From Chloroflexi bacterium 44-23 (GTDB lineage: Bacteria > Chloroflexota > Anaerolineae > Anaerolineales > Anaerolineaceae): 64,000 bases of DNA. The number at the start of each line of letters is the position of its first letter. Positions within the stretch are counted from its first letter, which is position 1. Where the stretch lies: assembly GCA_001899005.1 (NCBI GenBank), contig MKUW01000006.1:186001-250000 (forward strand), given 5' to 3'. This document shows positions 9,440-19,053 of the stretch, piece by piece. The notes below the pieces were generated by a model. The model saw nothing but the letters and a program-made list of their open reading frames with translations, did no database searches and was not told where the DNA came from. The position numbers and the translations under genes were made by a program.

Positions 9440-9551
9440 GACGACTACTTCTTCCTTCCCAATCCCAAGTACTTAGTGAACGAACCTTTATTAGAAATTC
9501 ATTAGATTTAGCCTTATAGTTGTTCAATAACTAGGCCACTGCAATATAGAT

Positions 9552-9560
9552 TGGTATAAT
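9552..9560 (+). promoter_or_regulatory. Extended -10 promoter upstream of ftsH
   Basis: TGGTATAAT: a perfect TATAAT at 9555-9560 preceded by the TGn extension. No good -35 is seen. The leader to ftsH would be about 43 bases. Confidence 0.5.
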
Positions 9561-9609
9561 TCCACCTAGTTATTCAAATATTATTGACTTTCCTTGATGG
9601 GAGGCATTT

Positions 9610-11481
9610 GTGAATTCAAGAAATCAATCTTACGTAATCTACCTGCTGCTCTTCGTGGCCATCATTGTGATGGCTGTGTATAGTTTTAGCCAGCGAAGTG
9701 TTACGGAAGAACTTACCATTAACCAAGTTGCCGCTGATGTAAAAGCCGGCAAAATTTCAGAAATTGTAGATGATGAAAATAGACTTCGGGTGAAATATTA
9801 TCAAGATCTAAGTGAAGGCATTTCAAATAAAGAAAACTCAGCAACTTTGGTTGAGCAATTACTTAATTTAGGTGTTACACCTGCAGATTTAGATCCGGAG
9901 AAAATCCGGATTATTATCAAGGCTCCCAGCCCGTGGCTCGGCGTCTTGACAGCATTAGGTTACATCTTCCCATTTTTGCTATTGGGAGGGGCATTTTTCT
10001 TCATTTTTCGACAAGCCCAAGGTAGCAATAGTGCAGCAATGTCCTTCGGTAAATCCAAAGCACGCATGTTCACAGGTGATCACCCGACAGTGACTTTTGC
10101 AGATGTTGCCGGTGTGGAGGAAGCAAAAGAGGAATTGGAGGAAGTAGTTGAATTTCTGCGAGAACCTCAGAAATTTATTGCACTCGGTGCTCGAATTCCG
10201 AAAGGGGTATTGCTTGTTGGACCTCCTGGAACAGGTAAGACACTATTAGCAAAGGCTGTTTCCGGTGAAGCTGGCGTACCATTCTTCTCCATTTCAGGAT
10301 CTGAATTCGTGGAGATGTTTGTTGGTGTAGGCGCAAGTCGGGTGCGTGATCTTTTTGAGCAAGCAAAACGGCACTCCCCATGTATTGTTTTTGTCGATGA
10401 AATCGATGCAGTCGGAAGGCAGCGCGGAGCTGGTTTGGGCGGAAGCCATGATGAACGTGAACAAACTTTAAACCAGATGCTGGTAGAAATGGATGGCTTT
10501 GATACCGATACCAACGTCATCATTATGGCAGCTACCAATCGCCCCGATATTCTTGATCCGGCATTACTACGACCTGGGCGCTTCGATCGCCGCGTGGTTT
10601 TAGATCGCCCGGACGTTCGTGGGCGGGAAGCAATTTTAAGGGTGCACATAAAAGGCAAACCCCTGGCAGAAGGAATTGACTTAGGGGTAATTGCAAAATC
10701 CACACCAGGATTCGTAGGGGCAGACCTGGAAAACCTGGTCAATGAGGCAGCAATTTTGGCAGCGCGCCGAAATAAAACCCAGATCACTCAAAGCGAGTTT
10801 GAAGAATCAATTGAAAGAGTGATCGCGGGACCAGAAAGAAAAAGTCGCTTGATCAGTCAGGAAGAAAAACGAATTGTTGCCTACCACGAAGCAGGCCATG
10901 CCGTAGTCATGCACGCACTGCCAGAAGCTGACCCAATTCACAAAATTTCTATCATTAGCCGCGGAATGGCAGCTGGCTACACGATGGGTTTGCCTACCGA
11001 AGACCGAACCTTAATGGCACGCAAGAAACTAATGGCCGATATGATAGGTTTATTAGGTGGTAGAGCTGCGGAAGAAATTGTTTTTGATGATATTACCTCC
11101 GGCGCTTCGAATGATATTGAACGAGTCAGTAAATTGGCCAGGACAATGGTTATGCGGCTTGGCATGAGCGAAGACCTTGGCCCAATGGTGTATGGTCAAA
11201 AAGAGGAATTGATTTTCCTTGGCAGAGAAATATCGGAACAAAGAGACTACTCCGAAAATGTTGCCGAACGAATTGATACTGAAGTACGCAATTTGGTTAA
11301 CTCGGCGTATAGTAGTGCAAAGCAAATACTTACAGAATATCGCGAAGCATTGGATGCCGTTGCACTGAAGCTTTTAGAAGTGGAAACTCTTTCCAAAGCT
11401 GAGTTTGAAAAAATATTCCCTGCTCCTTTTGAGAAAAAGAGCGGTGTTCCATCAATTGCAACCGGTGGATCAGAATCCTAG
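9610..11481 (+). CDS. ftsH: ATP-dependent zinc metalloprotease FtsH
   Basis: Membrane-anchored AAA+ protease that degrades membrane and short-lived soluble proteins. Two membrane helices (about residues 8-26 and 108-132) flank the periplasmic part. The AAA domain carries Walker A GPPGTGKT near residue 204, Walker [17 protein letters not shown] and the second-region-of-homology segment [20 protein letters not shown]. The zinc site HEAGH starts at H426. Start is GTG 9610 with GGGAGG just upstream. 623 aa is typical. Transcription ends at a terminator shared with the convergent miaA. Confidence 0.97.
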   Translation: MNSRNQSYVIYLLLFVAIIVMAVYSFSQRSVTEELTINQVAADVKAGKISEIVDDENRLRVKYYQDLSEGISNKENSATLVEQLLNLGVTPADLDPEKIRIIIKAPSPWLGVLTALGYIFPFLLLGGAFFFIFRQAQGSNSAAMSFGKSKARMFTGDHPTVTFADVAGVEEAKEELEEVVEFLREPQKFIALGARIPKGVLLVGPPGTGKTLLAKAVSGEAGVPFFSISGSEFVEMFVGVGASRVRDLFEQAKRHSPCIVFVDEIDAVGRQRGAGLGGSHDEREQTLNQMLVEMDGFDTDTNVIIMAATNRPDILDPALLRPGRFDRRVVLDRPDVRGREAILRVHIKGKPLAEGIDLGVIAKSTPGFVGADLENLVNEAAILAARRNKTQITQSEFEESIERVIAGPERKSRLISQEEKRIVAYHEAGHAVVMHALPEADPIHKISIISRGMAAGYTMGLPTEDRTLMARKKLMADMIGLLGGRAAEEIVFDDITSGASNDIERVSKLARTMVMRLGMSEDLGPMVYGQKEELIFLGREISEQRDYSENVAERIDTEVRNLVNSAYSSAKQILTEYREALDAVALKLLEVETLSKAEFEKIFPAPFEKKSGVPSIATGGSES

Positions 11482-11488
11482 AAACAAA

Positions 11489-11517
11489 AAACCGGTTCAG
11501 ATGAGCCGGTTTTTTTA
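11489..11517. terminator. Bidirectional terminator between ftsH and miaA
   Basis: Stem 11489-11498 with 11503-11512 (10 bp, one G-T pair, four-base loop) flanked by an A run on the left and a T run on the right, so it can end both ftsH and the reverse-strand miaA. Confidence 0.85.
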
Positions 11518-12465
11518 TTCTCCACGGGACGTCCAACCAAGATCTGATTGTATATAATCAGCAATTTCATATTTGCTCAGGTTTATTACATCAAACCATT
11601 TTATGGATGGGTCATTTAATTTAAACCAGTTTGCCTGTCGCCGGATAAATTTTCGCGTGTTTCGTTTCATCAAAACAATTGCGTCAGGTAAAGATATACC
11701 CCCATTCAAATATTGACTTATTTCGCGATAGCCTATGGCAGACATGGATGAATATTTCGGTGAAACACCTTGAGCCAGTAAGACTTCTACTTCTTCTATC
11801 AATCCATTTTCAATCATCGCATTAATTCGTTCATCTATTCGCTGATATAAGGTCATTCGATCACATGTCAATCCGATCATTTTTCTTGTATAAGGTGATT
11901 CCGAAATTCCCCTTCCCGCGGAAAATAATCGGCCGGTTCTTAAAATAACTTCGACCGCTCGAAGGGTCCGGCGTTTGTTGCGAGGGTCGATATGAGCTGC
12001 TGCTTCAGGATCAACTTTCTCCAAGAATGCATAAAGAATGTCACGGCCTGCCTTCTTAACTTCATGCTCAAGCACCTCACGGAGATGATCATCCCGTTCC
12101 TGGGTTGGTAAATTCCACTCATCCAACAAGGCACGTACATATTGACCAGTTCCTCCTACTAATAAGGGCAAATTGCCTCTTTGGTGAATAGCTGCGATTG
12201 CCGTCCTGGCTTCACTTTGAAATCTTGCGATGCTCCAGGTCTCATCCGGTTCGGATATGTCGATAAGATGGTGGATTACATTCCGCATCTCTTTTACTGT
12301 TGGTTTCGCAGTTCCAATATTCATTCCACGATAAAAGTAACGTGAATCAGCAGAGACAACTTCTCCGGAAAGAAGCTCTCCCAATTCAATTGCCATGCTT
12401 GTTTTTCCCACTGCGGTAGGCCCAACAATAATTACCAATGGCCGTTCAAAATCAGTCCAGGACAT
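11515..12465 (-). CDS. miaA: tRNA dimethylallyltransferase MiaA
   Basis: Transfers dimethylallyl from DMAPP to A37 of tRNAs reading UNN codons. The N-terminal P-loop is VGPTAVGKTSMAIEL, followed by SADSRYFYRGMNIGTAKPT, LVGGTGQYVRALLD and the C-terminal NTRKFIRRQANWFK, all hallmark segments. The start is taken as ATG 12465 (MSWTDFERPLVII), because the longer frame from 12519 adds an unconserved lead that would run well into yraN. Even so the start overlaps the end of yraN by 14 bases, showing translational coupling. Confidence 0.94.
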   Translation of the reverse strand: MSWTDFERPLVIIVGPTAVGKTSMAIELGELLSGEVVSADSRYFYRGMNIGTAKPTVKEMRNVIHHLIDISEPDETWSIARFQSEARTAIAAIHQRGNLPLLVGGTGQYVRALLDEWNLPTQERDDHLREVLEHEVKKAGRDILYAFLEKVDPEAAAHIDPRNKRRTLRAVEVILRTGRLFSAGRGISESPYTRKMIGLTCDRMTLYQRIDERINAMIENGLIEEVEVLLAQGVSPKYSSMSAIGYREISQYLNGGISLPDAIVLMKRNTRKFIRRQANWFKLNDPSIKWFDVINLSKYEIADYIQSDLGWTSRGE

Positions 12466-12862
12466 TTTCAATCCATTTAATTTCAATTCTATTGTCGTGA
12501 ATATTCCGAAATACTGCAATCACATCGATTTGCCAGTCAACTTCATCGATATTATTCAATTCAAAGAAATCCCAAGCCACCTTTTCAATATGTTTCAGTT
12601 TGGTTGAATTTACCGCTTCTTCCGGATACCCAAATCGGTCTGATTGGCGGGCTTTTACTTCGAAGAATATATAGCGCTCTCCTGATTTGCCAATCAGATC
12701 AATTTCTCCAAAGCCGGTTCGGAAATTATTAGCAATAATTTCAATTCCCTTCTCACTGAGATAATCTCTCGCAATCTTCTCGCCTAGTTTTGCCAACTCT
12801 TTTCGAGTTAATGCTTTCATTTTTGTATGTTTTATTGGTGTGCTGGAATCATCGTCTAACAT
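12452..12862 (-). CDS. yraN: YraN family (UPF0102) endonuclease-like protein
   Basis: 136 aa with the UPF0102 pattern: GEKIARDYLSEKG, NNFRTGFGEIDLIGKSG, FFEVKARQSDRFGYPEEAV. The E-x-D-L and E-V-K residues match a restriction-endonuclease-like catalytic core. The biological role is not settled for the family; a part in DNA processing or recombination is assumed. A second in-frame ATG at 12820 (MKALTRKEL) could be the real start. It is followed immediately by miaA with overlapping ends. Confidence 0.85.
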   Translation of the reverse strand: MLDDDSSTPIKHTKMKALTRKELAKLGEKIARDYLSEKGIEIIANNFRTGFGEIDLIGKSGERYIFFEVKARQSDRFGYPEEAVNSTKLKHIEKVAWDFFELNNIDEVDWQIDVIAVFRNIHDNRIEIKWIENVLD

Positions 12863-13164
12863 TTGATCCTTTATTTTATTTATGCAGCATGATTAATATA
12901 TATCCTGCATTCTACGTTAATCATTCAAAAAAACAAAGGGGATCGCCATTAACACACATTTAGACACAAATCCCGAATCCCGTTTTGCAAATAAAAAATT
13001 ACCAAACGGCATTTATTATCAATTTTTAAGATCGCAATTGAACTCAATACCAATGTTACGGAAAAAATATTTACGCATTAATGTGTACGGCGTACAAGGC
13101 AACTATCAATTCAGAGGCTGTCATTATATAATATGATGTATATGAATCTTAAAAAAGGAACTTT
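12863..13164. other. Divergent intergenic region between yraN and cinA-like gene
   Basis: About 300 AT-rich bases without a credible gene. A perfect TATAAT at 13127-13132 lies 33 bases before the cinA-like start and may be its -10 box. I see no matching -35, no hairpin and no RNA gene. Confidence 0.5.
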
Positions 13165-14322
13165 ATGCCCAGCGCTGAAATTATTACCATTGGAACAGAA
13201 TTACTATTAGGCGAAATTCAAGACACAAACACTCACCACATCGCCCGGGTTCTCAGAAACGCAGGAATCGATTTATACAGAACAACGACTGTCGGCGACA
13301 ACCTTGAACGCATTGCATTGGTTGTACGTGAAGCGATTTCACGTTCAAATATTATCATAACCACGGGTGGCTTGGGCCCTACCGTTGATGACCCTACCCG
13401 CCAAGCCATTGCAAAGGCTCTAAACGTGGAGGTTGAATTTCGATCCGACCTTTGGGATCAAATTCAAACCCGCTTCATGCGTTATGGGCGATTGCCCTCC
13501 GAAAACAATCGGCGGCAAGCATTCATTCCCAGCGGTGCTGTTCCAATTGAAAATCTAGTAGGTACTGCACCATCCTTTGCAGCAGAGACCGGTAACGGAT
13601 TACTTATTGCGTTGCCTGGAGTACCTCGAGAAATGGAATTCATTCTAGAAAACTCGGTTATGCCAATGTTGAAGAAAAGATTCTTATTGGAAGGCATTAT
13701 CAAAACTTTTTCCATCCATACTTCAGGTGCCGGCGAATCGCATATTGACGAAAAAATTGGAGACTTGGAATTATTGGCAAATCCAACTGTCGGCTTGGTT
13801 GCTTATCCGGGTTTAATAGATATACGAGTAACAGCAAAAGCGGCTTCAATAGATGGAGCAGATAAAATGATTGCTGAAATGGTCAGGAAAATTGAAGAAA
13901 GGGTCGGAAATGCTATTTTTGGCTATAACGAAACGACAATTGAACAGGTTGTATCAAGTCAATTAAAAAAAAGAAACCTGCGCATTTCTGTAATTGAATA
14001 TGGATTAGATTCGATGTTAAGCAAAAGGCTTCAAAATGAAGATGTATTGCTTGAAAAATCTTTGCCGGTTGAAAATCTGCTGACAATAGAAAGAGGAAAA
14101 AATGTGGCCAGGGATCTTTATCAGAAAACCCAACCCAACGTTGTGATCGTTGCCATTTTGTCCCCGATTTCAAAAGAACAAATGGACCTGGCACTTTTTA
14201 TGATCATCGATGGACATGAATTTGAGAAAATCAGGTCTTTCGGTGGACATCGAAATCTTGCAAAACCCTGGGCTGAAAATACGGCTTTGGATTTTATTCA
14301 TAAAAAGCTTCAACAATTTTAG
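13165..14322 (+). CDS. cinA: CinA-like protein with degenerate C-terminal amidase domain
   Basis: The N-terminal MoaB/Mog-like domain is well kept: ITIGTELLLGEIQDTNTHHI, TTGGLGPTVDDPTRQAIAKA, LPGVPREME. The linking KH-like region follows (IEERVGNAIFGYNETTIEQV). In normal CinA the C-terminal domain is a nicotinamide-mononucleotide amidase with an E-S-C-T-G-G motif. Here the aligned stretch (about residues 273-288) reads ISVIEYGLDSMLSKRL, so the catalytic Ser and the glycines are gone, although the tail (RSFGGHRNLAKPWAENTALDFI) still matches the fold. It opens the operon that runs through malQ, eight bases before the next start. Confidence 0.85.
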   Translation: MPSAEIITIGTELLLGEIQDTNTHHIARVLRNAGIDLYRTTTVGDNLERIALVVREAISRSNIIITTGGLGPTVDDPTRQAIAKALNVEVEFRSDLWDQIQTRFMRYGRLPSENNRRQAFIPSGAVPIENLVGTAPSFAAETGNGLLIALPGVPREMEFILENSVMPMLKKRFLLEGIIKTFSIHTSGAGESHIDEKIGDLELLANPTVGLVAYPGLIDIRVTAKAASIDGADKMIAEMVRKIEERVGNAIFGYNETTIEQVVSSQLKKRNLRISVIEYGLDSMLSKRLQNEDVLLEKSLPVENLLTIERGKNVARDLYQKTQPNVVIVAILSPISKEQMDLALFMIIDGHEFEKIRSFGGHRNLAKPWAENTALDFIHKKLQQF

Positions 14323-14330
14323 GAGAGAAA

Positions 14331-16313
14331 ATGAAAACAGTGGGAATACTGCTCAGGAATGCAATCATCTTGACCATGGACGAAAATTTTAGCATTTTCC
14401 AGCCTGGCGCAATTGCCATTGATGGAGATCTGATTGTGGCTGTTGGACCGGAAACCTCTGTTCTAGAAAGTTACAATGCAGAGCAAATTATCAACTGCGA
14501 GGGCAAAATTCTTATGCCCGGTTTAATTAATGCCCACACACATGTTCCTATGACACTTTTGAGAGGATTATCTGATGATCTGCGTCTGGATGTTTGGCTG
14601 CTTGGCTACATGATGCCGGTGGAGCGAGAATATGTGACACCTGAGTTTGTCAGATTAGGTACCAAAATTGCTTGCGCAGAAATGATTAAATCCGGTATCA
14701 CTTGTTTTAATGACATGTATTATTTCGAAGACGATGTCGCTCAGGCCACTGCGGAGGTGGGTATGCGTGCAGTCTGTGGAGAATCGATCTTAAAGTTTCC
14801 CACACCAGATGCTCAATCCTATGAAGAGTCACTGTCTTATTCAAGAAAATTTATTCAGCGCTGGAAAGATCACCCGCTGATTGTACCTGCTATCGCGCCA
14901 CATGCCCCGTACACCTGCACAGAAGAAATTCTAAAAAAAGCAAAAGACCTGGCCAAGGAGTTTGATGTCCCATTACACATTCACTTGTCCGAAACAGCAT
15001 CTGAAGTGGATAATAGTCGTCTGGAGCATGGAATGCCAGTCATTCCATATGTTAAAAAACAAGATTTATTTGAAGCAAAAGTGATTGCTGCACATTGTGT
15101 TCATATTGATCCCGGTGAAATACGTTCATTAAAAAATGCCAATGCCGGTATTGCACATAATCCCTCCTCAAACCTGAAACTGGCCTCTGGTATTGCCCCG
15201 GTGAAACAAATGATGGACATTGGCTTAAATGTTGGCATCGGAACCGACGGCCCTGCCTCTAATAATGATCTCGATATGTTTGAAGAAATTCGTTTGACAA
15301 CTTTTTTAGCGAAAGGCACCAGTGGGGATCCAACTGCTCTACCAGCAAAAACAACACTTGCGATGGCTACGCGCATCGGAGCGCATGCTCTTCACATTGG
15401 CGACATCACCGGTTCCCTGGAACCTGGCAAACGTGCCGATTTAATTACCGTAAATGTTAATGTAACCCATAACTCGCCTTCTTTCAAACATAACCCGGAT
15501 GGGCCCTACGGACAAATCGTCTATGCAACCAAAACAACAGATGTCAATGATGTTATGGTTAATGGACGTTGGTTGATGTTGAATCGTAATTTGCTGACTT
15601 TAGATGAAGATGCGCTTCTTCGGCAGGCCAGTGAGTACGCCAAAAAAATTGATCTCTTTCTCGAAAAACGTGAATCTTCTGTCGTACTTAAATTGATTGC
15701 CATTGGCGGTGCACACGAAGAGGAAAGTTTTGAAGTCCAGGTGAAGGTTGAAATCACTGAAAATCAGGATATTGAAAAACGCCTGCTGAAAAGTGGGTTA
15801 AAGATTCTCCGCAAACGGCACTATCGCGAATATGATTCCTATTTCTTTTTTGAAAATCCTGACGAGGGACGCTTACGTTATCGCGAAGATCACTTTATTT
15901 CGGATAGCGGAGAAATCACAAACGTCCGTTCTCGCTTAACATTAATTGGGGTGAGAAGTGAACGCCATTTTCATGACAAAGTCATCCTATCACGCTCTCG
16001 TTATTTCGCGCCTGCAACTCAAAGCCAGCGATTTTATAAAGAGTACTTTAATTCTGTTCATATGCTGGAAATCGAGAAGGATCGCAGAAGGTATTTAATT
16101 GAATATAAAGATACCGAATTTTTCATTAATATCGATCATTTCCATCAACCTTTACTGGGTTCATTCCTTGAAATCAAGAGTCGAACATGGAGTCTGAACG
16201 ATGCTGAGAAAAAATCCGCTTTAGCGATTGAATTGATTGAGTTATTGGGATTAAAAGGATCGCTTCCTATAACAGAAGATTATATAGAACTCATCCGAAA
16301 AAAGGAATATTAG
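14331..16313 (+). CDS. mtaD: Amidohydrolase (MTA/SAH deaminase type) fused to a CYTH domain
   Basis: Residues 1 to about 450 are a metal-dependent amidohydrolase close to 5-methylthioadenosine/S-adenosylhomocysteine deaminase: metal-binding H69-x-H71 (INAHTHVPMTLLRG), HAPYTCTEE, HIHLSETASEVD, IAAHCVHID and GTDGPASNNDLDMFEE. From about residue 463 a different domain begins that resembles CYTH/triphosphate-tunnel proteins: FEVQVKVEI at its start, YREYDSYFFF, RLRYRED and FLEIKSRTWSL near the end. The CYTH part may bind a triphosphate-containing ligand, but no function for the fusion is known to me. The deaminase call is by motif; related chlorohydrolases cannot be excluded. Confidence 0.82.
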   Translation: MKTVGILLRNAIILTMDENFSIFQPGAIAIDGDLIVAVGPETSVLESYNAEQIINCEGKILMPGLINAHTHVPMTLLRGLSDDLRLDVWLLGYMMPVEREYVTPEFVRLGTKIACAEMIKSGITCFNDMYYFEDDVAQATAEVGMRAVCGESILKFPTPDAQSYEESLSYSRKFIQRWKDHPLIVPAIAPHAPYTCTEEILKKAKDLAKEFDVPLHIHLSETASEVDNSRLEHGMPVIPYVKKQDLFEAKVIAAHCVHIDPGEIRSLKNANAGIAHNPSSNLKLASGIAPVKQMMDIGLNVGIGTDGPASNNDLDMFEEIRLTTFLAKGTSGDPTALPAKTTLAMATRIGAHALHIGDITGSLEPGKRADLITVNVNVTHNSPSFKHNPDGPYGQIVYATKTTDVNDVMVNGRWLMLNRNLLTLDEDALLRQASEYAKKIDLFLEKRESSVVLKLIAIGGAHEEESFEVQVKVEITENQDIEKRLLKSGLKILRKRHYREYDSYFFFENPDEGRLRYREDHFISDSGEITNVRSRLTLIGVRSERHFHDKVILSRSRYFAPATQSQRFYKEYFNSVHMLEIEKDRRRYLIEYKDTEFFINIDHFHQPLLGSFLEIKSRTWSLNDAEKKSALAIELIELLGLKGSLPITEDYIELIRKKEY

Positions 16314-16328
16314 AAAATTAGGAGAACA

Positions 16329-17807
16329 ATGCCCGATCACAAGAAAATTAATGTCCTCTATCTGGCTTCGGAGGCGGATCCGATAATTAAAGTGGGAGGT
16401 TTAGGGGACGTTGCCGGTTCCTTGCCAAAAGCCCTGCGAAAGCTTTCTCCGGCTAAATTGGGTGGTCAATCATTGGATGTGCGCCTGGTTCTTCCTTTTC
16501 ACTCGGTCATCACCCAAAAGTTTGATAATTTCCAGTTAGTATCCTCATTTACAGTCCCGCATCCAAATGGTGGAATTGGTTCAAGAGCCTTCTTATCCTA
16601 CATAGGTGATTTACCCGTCTATTTAATTGAAGGTTATTCGCTTCTCACTGCTCCAACGGTTTATTCAAAGGACAATTTACGGGATACGCGTAAATATACT
16701 TACTTTTCTCTGGCTGTTCTTGAGTTTGTTAAATCTATCAATTGGCATGTGGACATTTTACATGCAAATGACTGGCATACGGCTTTGAGTGTTTATGATT
16801 TAAAACTGCGAAGACAACAAGAACCTTTTTTCAGTAATACCTATTCAATTTTATCAATGCACAACATGCCTTATATGGGGGCCGAATCAAAAAAAGTAAT
16901 TCATGATTTTGGGTTACTAACCTGCGAATGTGACCATTTACCCGATTGGGCTCGAACGATTCCTCTTCCAATCGGCATGTATGCTGCCGACCAATTGTTA
17001 ACTGTTTCTCCCAATTACGCTAAAGAAATTCTGACTCCGGAATACGGCTGTGGCTTACAAGATTTCTTAGTTTCCAGAAAAGAATCTGTGGCAGGAATTC
17101 TTAATGGAATCGATACCGATGATTGGAATCCAAAGACGGATGCTGCATTGCTTTTTCGTTATGACGAGGATACATTGGAAACCCGCAGTTTGAACAAAAC
17201 TGCTTTACAAGATGAGTTTTCTTTGGAAAAAGACCCACAAATCCCATTAATTGTGCTTGTCAGCCGTATGGACCAACAAAAAGGTATTGATATTGCAATT
17301 GAAGGCTTACGGATTTCTTCCAACCTTAACTTTCAAGCAATTTTTCTCGGTACTGGTGACCCGATTCTTGAAGCCGCCTGCCGTAGTTTAGAGGTAGAAT
17401 TCCCGGATCGTGTACGTGCGGCCATCCGTTTTGATCTTAATCTTTCACGCAGGATGTATGCCGGTGGTGATTTATTGCTCATTCCTTCCAGGTATGAGCC
17501 ATGCGGATTAACCCAGATGATTGGCATGCATTATGGCTGTGTTCCTCTGGCAAGAGCTACCGGGGGACTGAAAGATACAATTATTGATTCTAAGAATGAG
17601 AACAAAAATACCGGATTTCTTTTTAACGCCGCTACCCCCGAAGCATTTGCTCACACATTACTGCGTGCCATTACTATTTTTAAGGACCAACAAAAATGGA
17701 ACCAGCTGCAAAAGAACGGCATGCAATCAGATTTTTCGTGGGAAAAATCGGCTTTAAAATATGCACATTTGTACATGGATCTGACGGGAGGAAAAAATGA
17801 AAATTAG
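16329..17807 (+). CDS. glgA: Glycogen synthase GlgA (GT5)
   Basis: Extends alpha-1,4-glucan using ADP-glucose. The N-terminal KVGGLGDVAGSLPKAL carries the ADP-glucose-binding Lys (residue 21). Further marks are HANDWHTAL, GILNGIDTDDWNP, VSRMDQQKGIDIAIE and the C-terminal PSRYEPCGLTQMIGMHYG, ARATGGLKDT. 492 aa is normal for the family. Its stop overlaps glgC by 11 bases, so substrate-making and substrate-using enzymes are translated together. Confidence 0.96.
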   Translation: MPDHKKINVLYLASEADPIIKVGGLGDVAGSLPKALRKLSPAKLGGQSLDVRLVLPFHSVITQKFDNFQLVSSFTVPHPNGGIGSRAFLSYIGDLPVYLIEGYSLLTAPTVYSKDNLRDTRKYTYFSLAVLEFVKSINWHVDILHANDWHTALSVYDLKLRRQQEPFFSNTYSILSMHNMPYMGAESKKVIHDFGLLTCECDHLPDWARTIPLPIGMYAADQLLTVSPNYAKEILTPEYGCGLQDFLVSRKESVAGILNGIDTDDWNPKTDAALLFRYDEDTLETRSLNKTALQDEFSLEKDPQIPLIVLVSRMDQQKGIDIAIEGLRISSNLNFQAIFLGTGDPILEAACRSLEVEFPDRVRAAIRFDLNLSRRMYAGGDLLLIPSRYEPCGLTQMIGMHYGCVPLARATGGLKDTIIDSKNENKNTGFLFNAATPEAFAHTLLRAITIFKDQQKWNQLQKNGMQSDFSWEKSALKYAHLYMDLTGGKNEN

Positions 17808-19053
17808 AGCTGTCATCCTCGCTGGCGGCGAAGGAACACGCCTGGGCGTTTTAACTGCAAAAAGGACAAAGCCGGCTGTCTTGTTTGCAGGTAAATATCG
17901 CATAATCGATTTTGCTCTCTCAAATTGCGTCAATTCGCAAATTTTTGATGTTATGGTGCTGGCTCAATACCGGCCACAATCATTAATTGAACACATTGGA
18001 TCGGGCAATCCCTGGGATTTAAACCTTGATTTCACCGGCGGCGTACGCATTTTAACTCCTTATAAAGCTCAGGCATCAGATTGGTTTGTGGGTACAGCAG
18101 ATGCTGTCCAACAGAATTTCTCATTCATAAAAAAAGATAATCCAGATCATATCCTTATACTTTCTGGAGATCATATTTACGCAATGGATTATCGTAAAAT
18201 GCTGAACTTTCATCTAGACAAAGATGCCGATCTTACTATCGCCTCTATTTCTGTCCCAATGGAGGATGCACACCGTTTCGGGATTTTACATCATGATGAG
18301 ACCCAGAGAATAATCAGTTTCGTGGAAAAACCTGCCAATCCGCCCTCAAACACCGCAAATATGGGCGTGTATTTATTCAAAAAGGACGTATTAAACTCTG
18401 CACTCTGGGATGATCACACCACACCTGACTCAAACCATGATTTTGGCAAAGATATCATCCCAGCACTGATGAAAAAGGGATTTAATGTATTTGCATATCC
18501 ATTCACGGGGTATTGGGTGGATGTCGGTACGGTAGAGGCTTATTGGCAGGCACACATGGATCTTCTCAGTGAACCGCCAGCTTTTCAACTCTACCAGCCC
18601 GATTGGGTAATTCATACACGGTCGTATGAACGAGCCCCTTCTTTCATTCAAAAAGGCGCTAAAATCGAAAACAGCTTGATTTCAGATGGTTGCGTTATTG
18701 ATTCCGGTGCGGTCGTAAGCAATTGCGTTCTTTCCGCTGGTGTACATGTTCATAGAGGCGGCGTGGTCAAAAACTCGATTCTTCTGACGGACTGTGAAGT
18801 CTTTGAAAATTCAAAATTATTTTATGTAGTAGCCGATAAAAGGGCAAAATTCTTGGCAAACTCAATTATAGGAAAAGATGAATATCCTCCTCTAAAAATT
18901 ACTCTGATTGGTAAAGATTCAATATTGCCCGAAGATATGGTATTGGAAGCTGGCGCAATTATTGGCACCGATGTAAGACCATCAGATTTCTCAAGCAAAC
19001 TGGTTAAAGCCGGAGAAATTATTCAAACTCACAGGTTACCATATGAAATCTAA
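17797..19053 (+). CDS. glgC: Glucose-1-phosphate adenylyltransferase GlgC
   Basis: Makes ADP-glucose from ATP and glucose-1-phosphate, the committed step to glycogen. The nucleotidyltransferase core shows LAGGEGTRLGVLTAKRTKPA, FAGKYRIIDFALSNC, DHIYAMDYRKML, FVEKPANPP and YWVDVGTVEAYW. The C-terminal part forms a left-handed beta-helix with hexapeptide-like repeats (IENSLISDGCVIDSGAVVSN). 418 aa is typical. A GGGAGG ribosome site lies at the end of glgA, and the gene overlaps glgA and malQ by 11 bases each. Confidence 0.96.
   Translation: MKIRAVILAGGEGTRLGVLTAKRTKPAVLFAGKYRIIDFALSNCVNSQIFDVMVLAQYRPQSLIEHIGSGNPWDLNLDFTGGVRILTPYKAQASDWFVGTADAVQQNFSFIKKDNPDHILILSGDHIYAMDYRKMLNFHLDKDADLTIASISVPMEDAHRFGILHHDETQRIISFVEKPANPPSNTANMGVYLFKKDVLNSALWDDHTTPDSNHDFGKDIIPALMKKGFNVFAYPFTGYWVDVGTVEAYWQAHMDLLSEPPAFQLYQPDWVIHTRSYERAPSFIQKGAKIENSLISDGCVIDSGAVVSNCVLSAGVHVHRGGVVKNSILLTDCEVFENSKLFYVVADKRAKFLANSIIGKDEYPPLKITLIGKDSILPEDMVLEAGAIIGTDVRPSDFSSKLVKAGEIIQTHRLPYEI

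Noticed and set aside
10167..10787. 206-codon reverse ORF opposite ftsH
   Set aside because: It is antisense to the conserved AAA domain and has the Ser/Arg/Pro-rich composition of a shadow frame.
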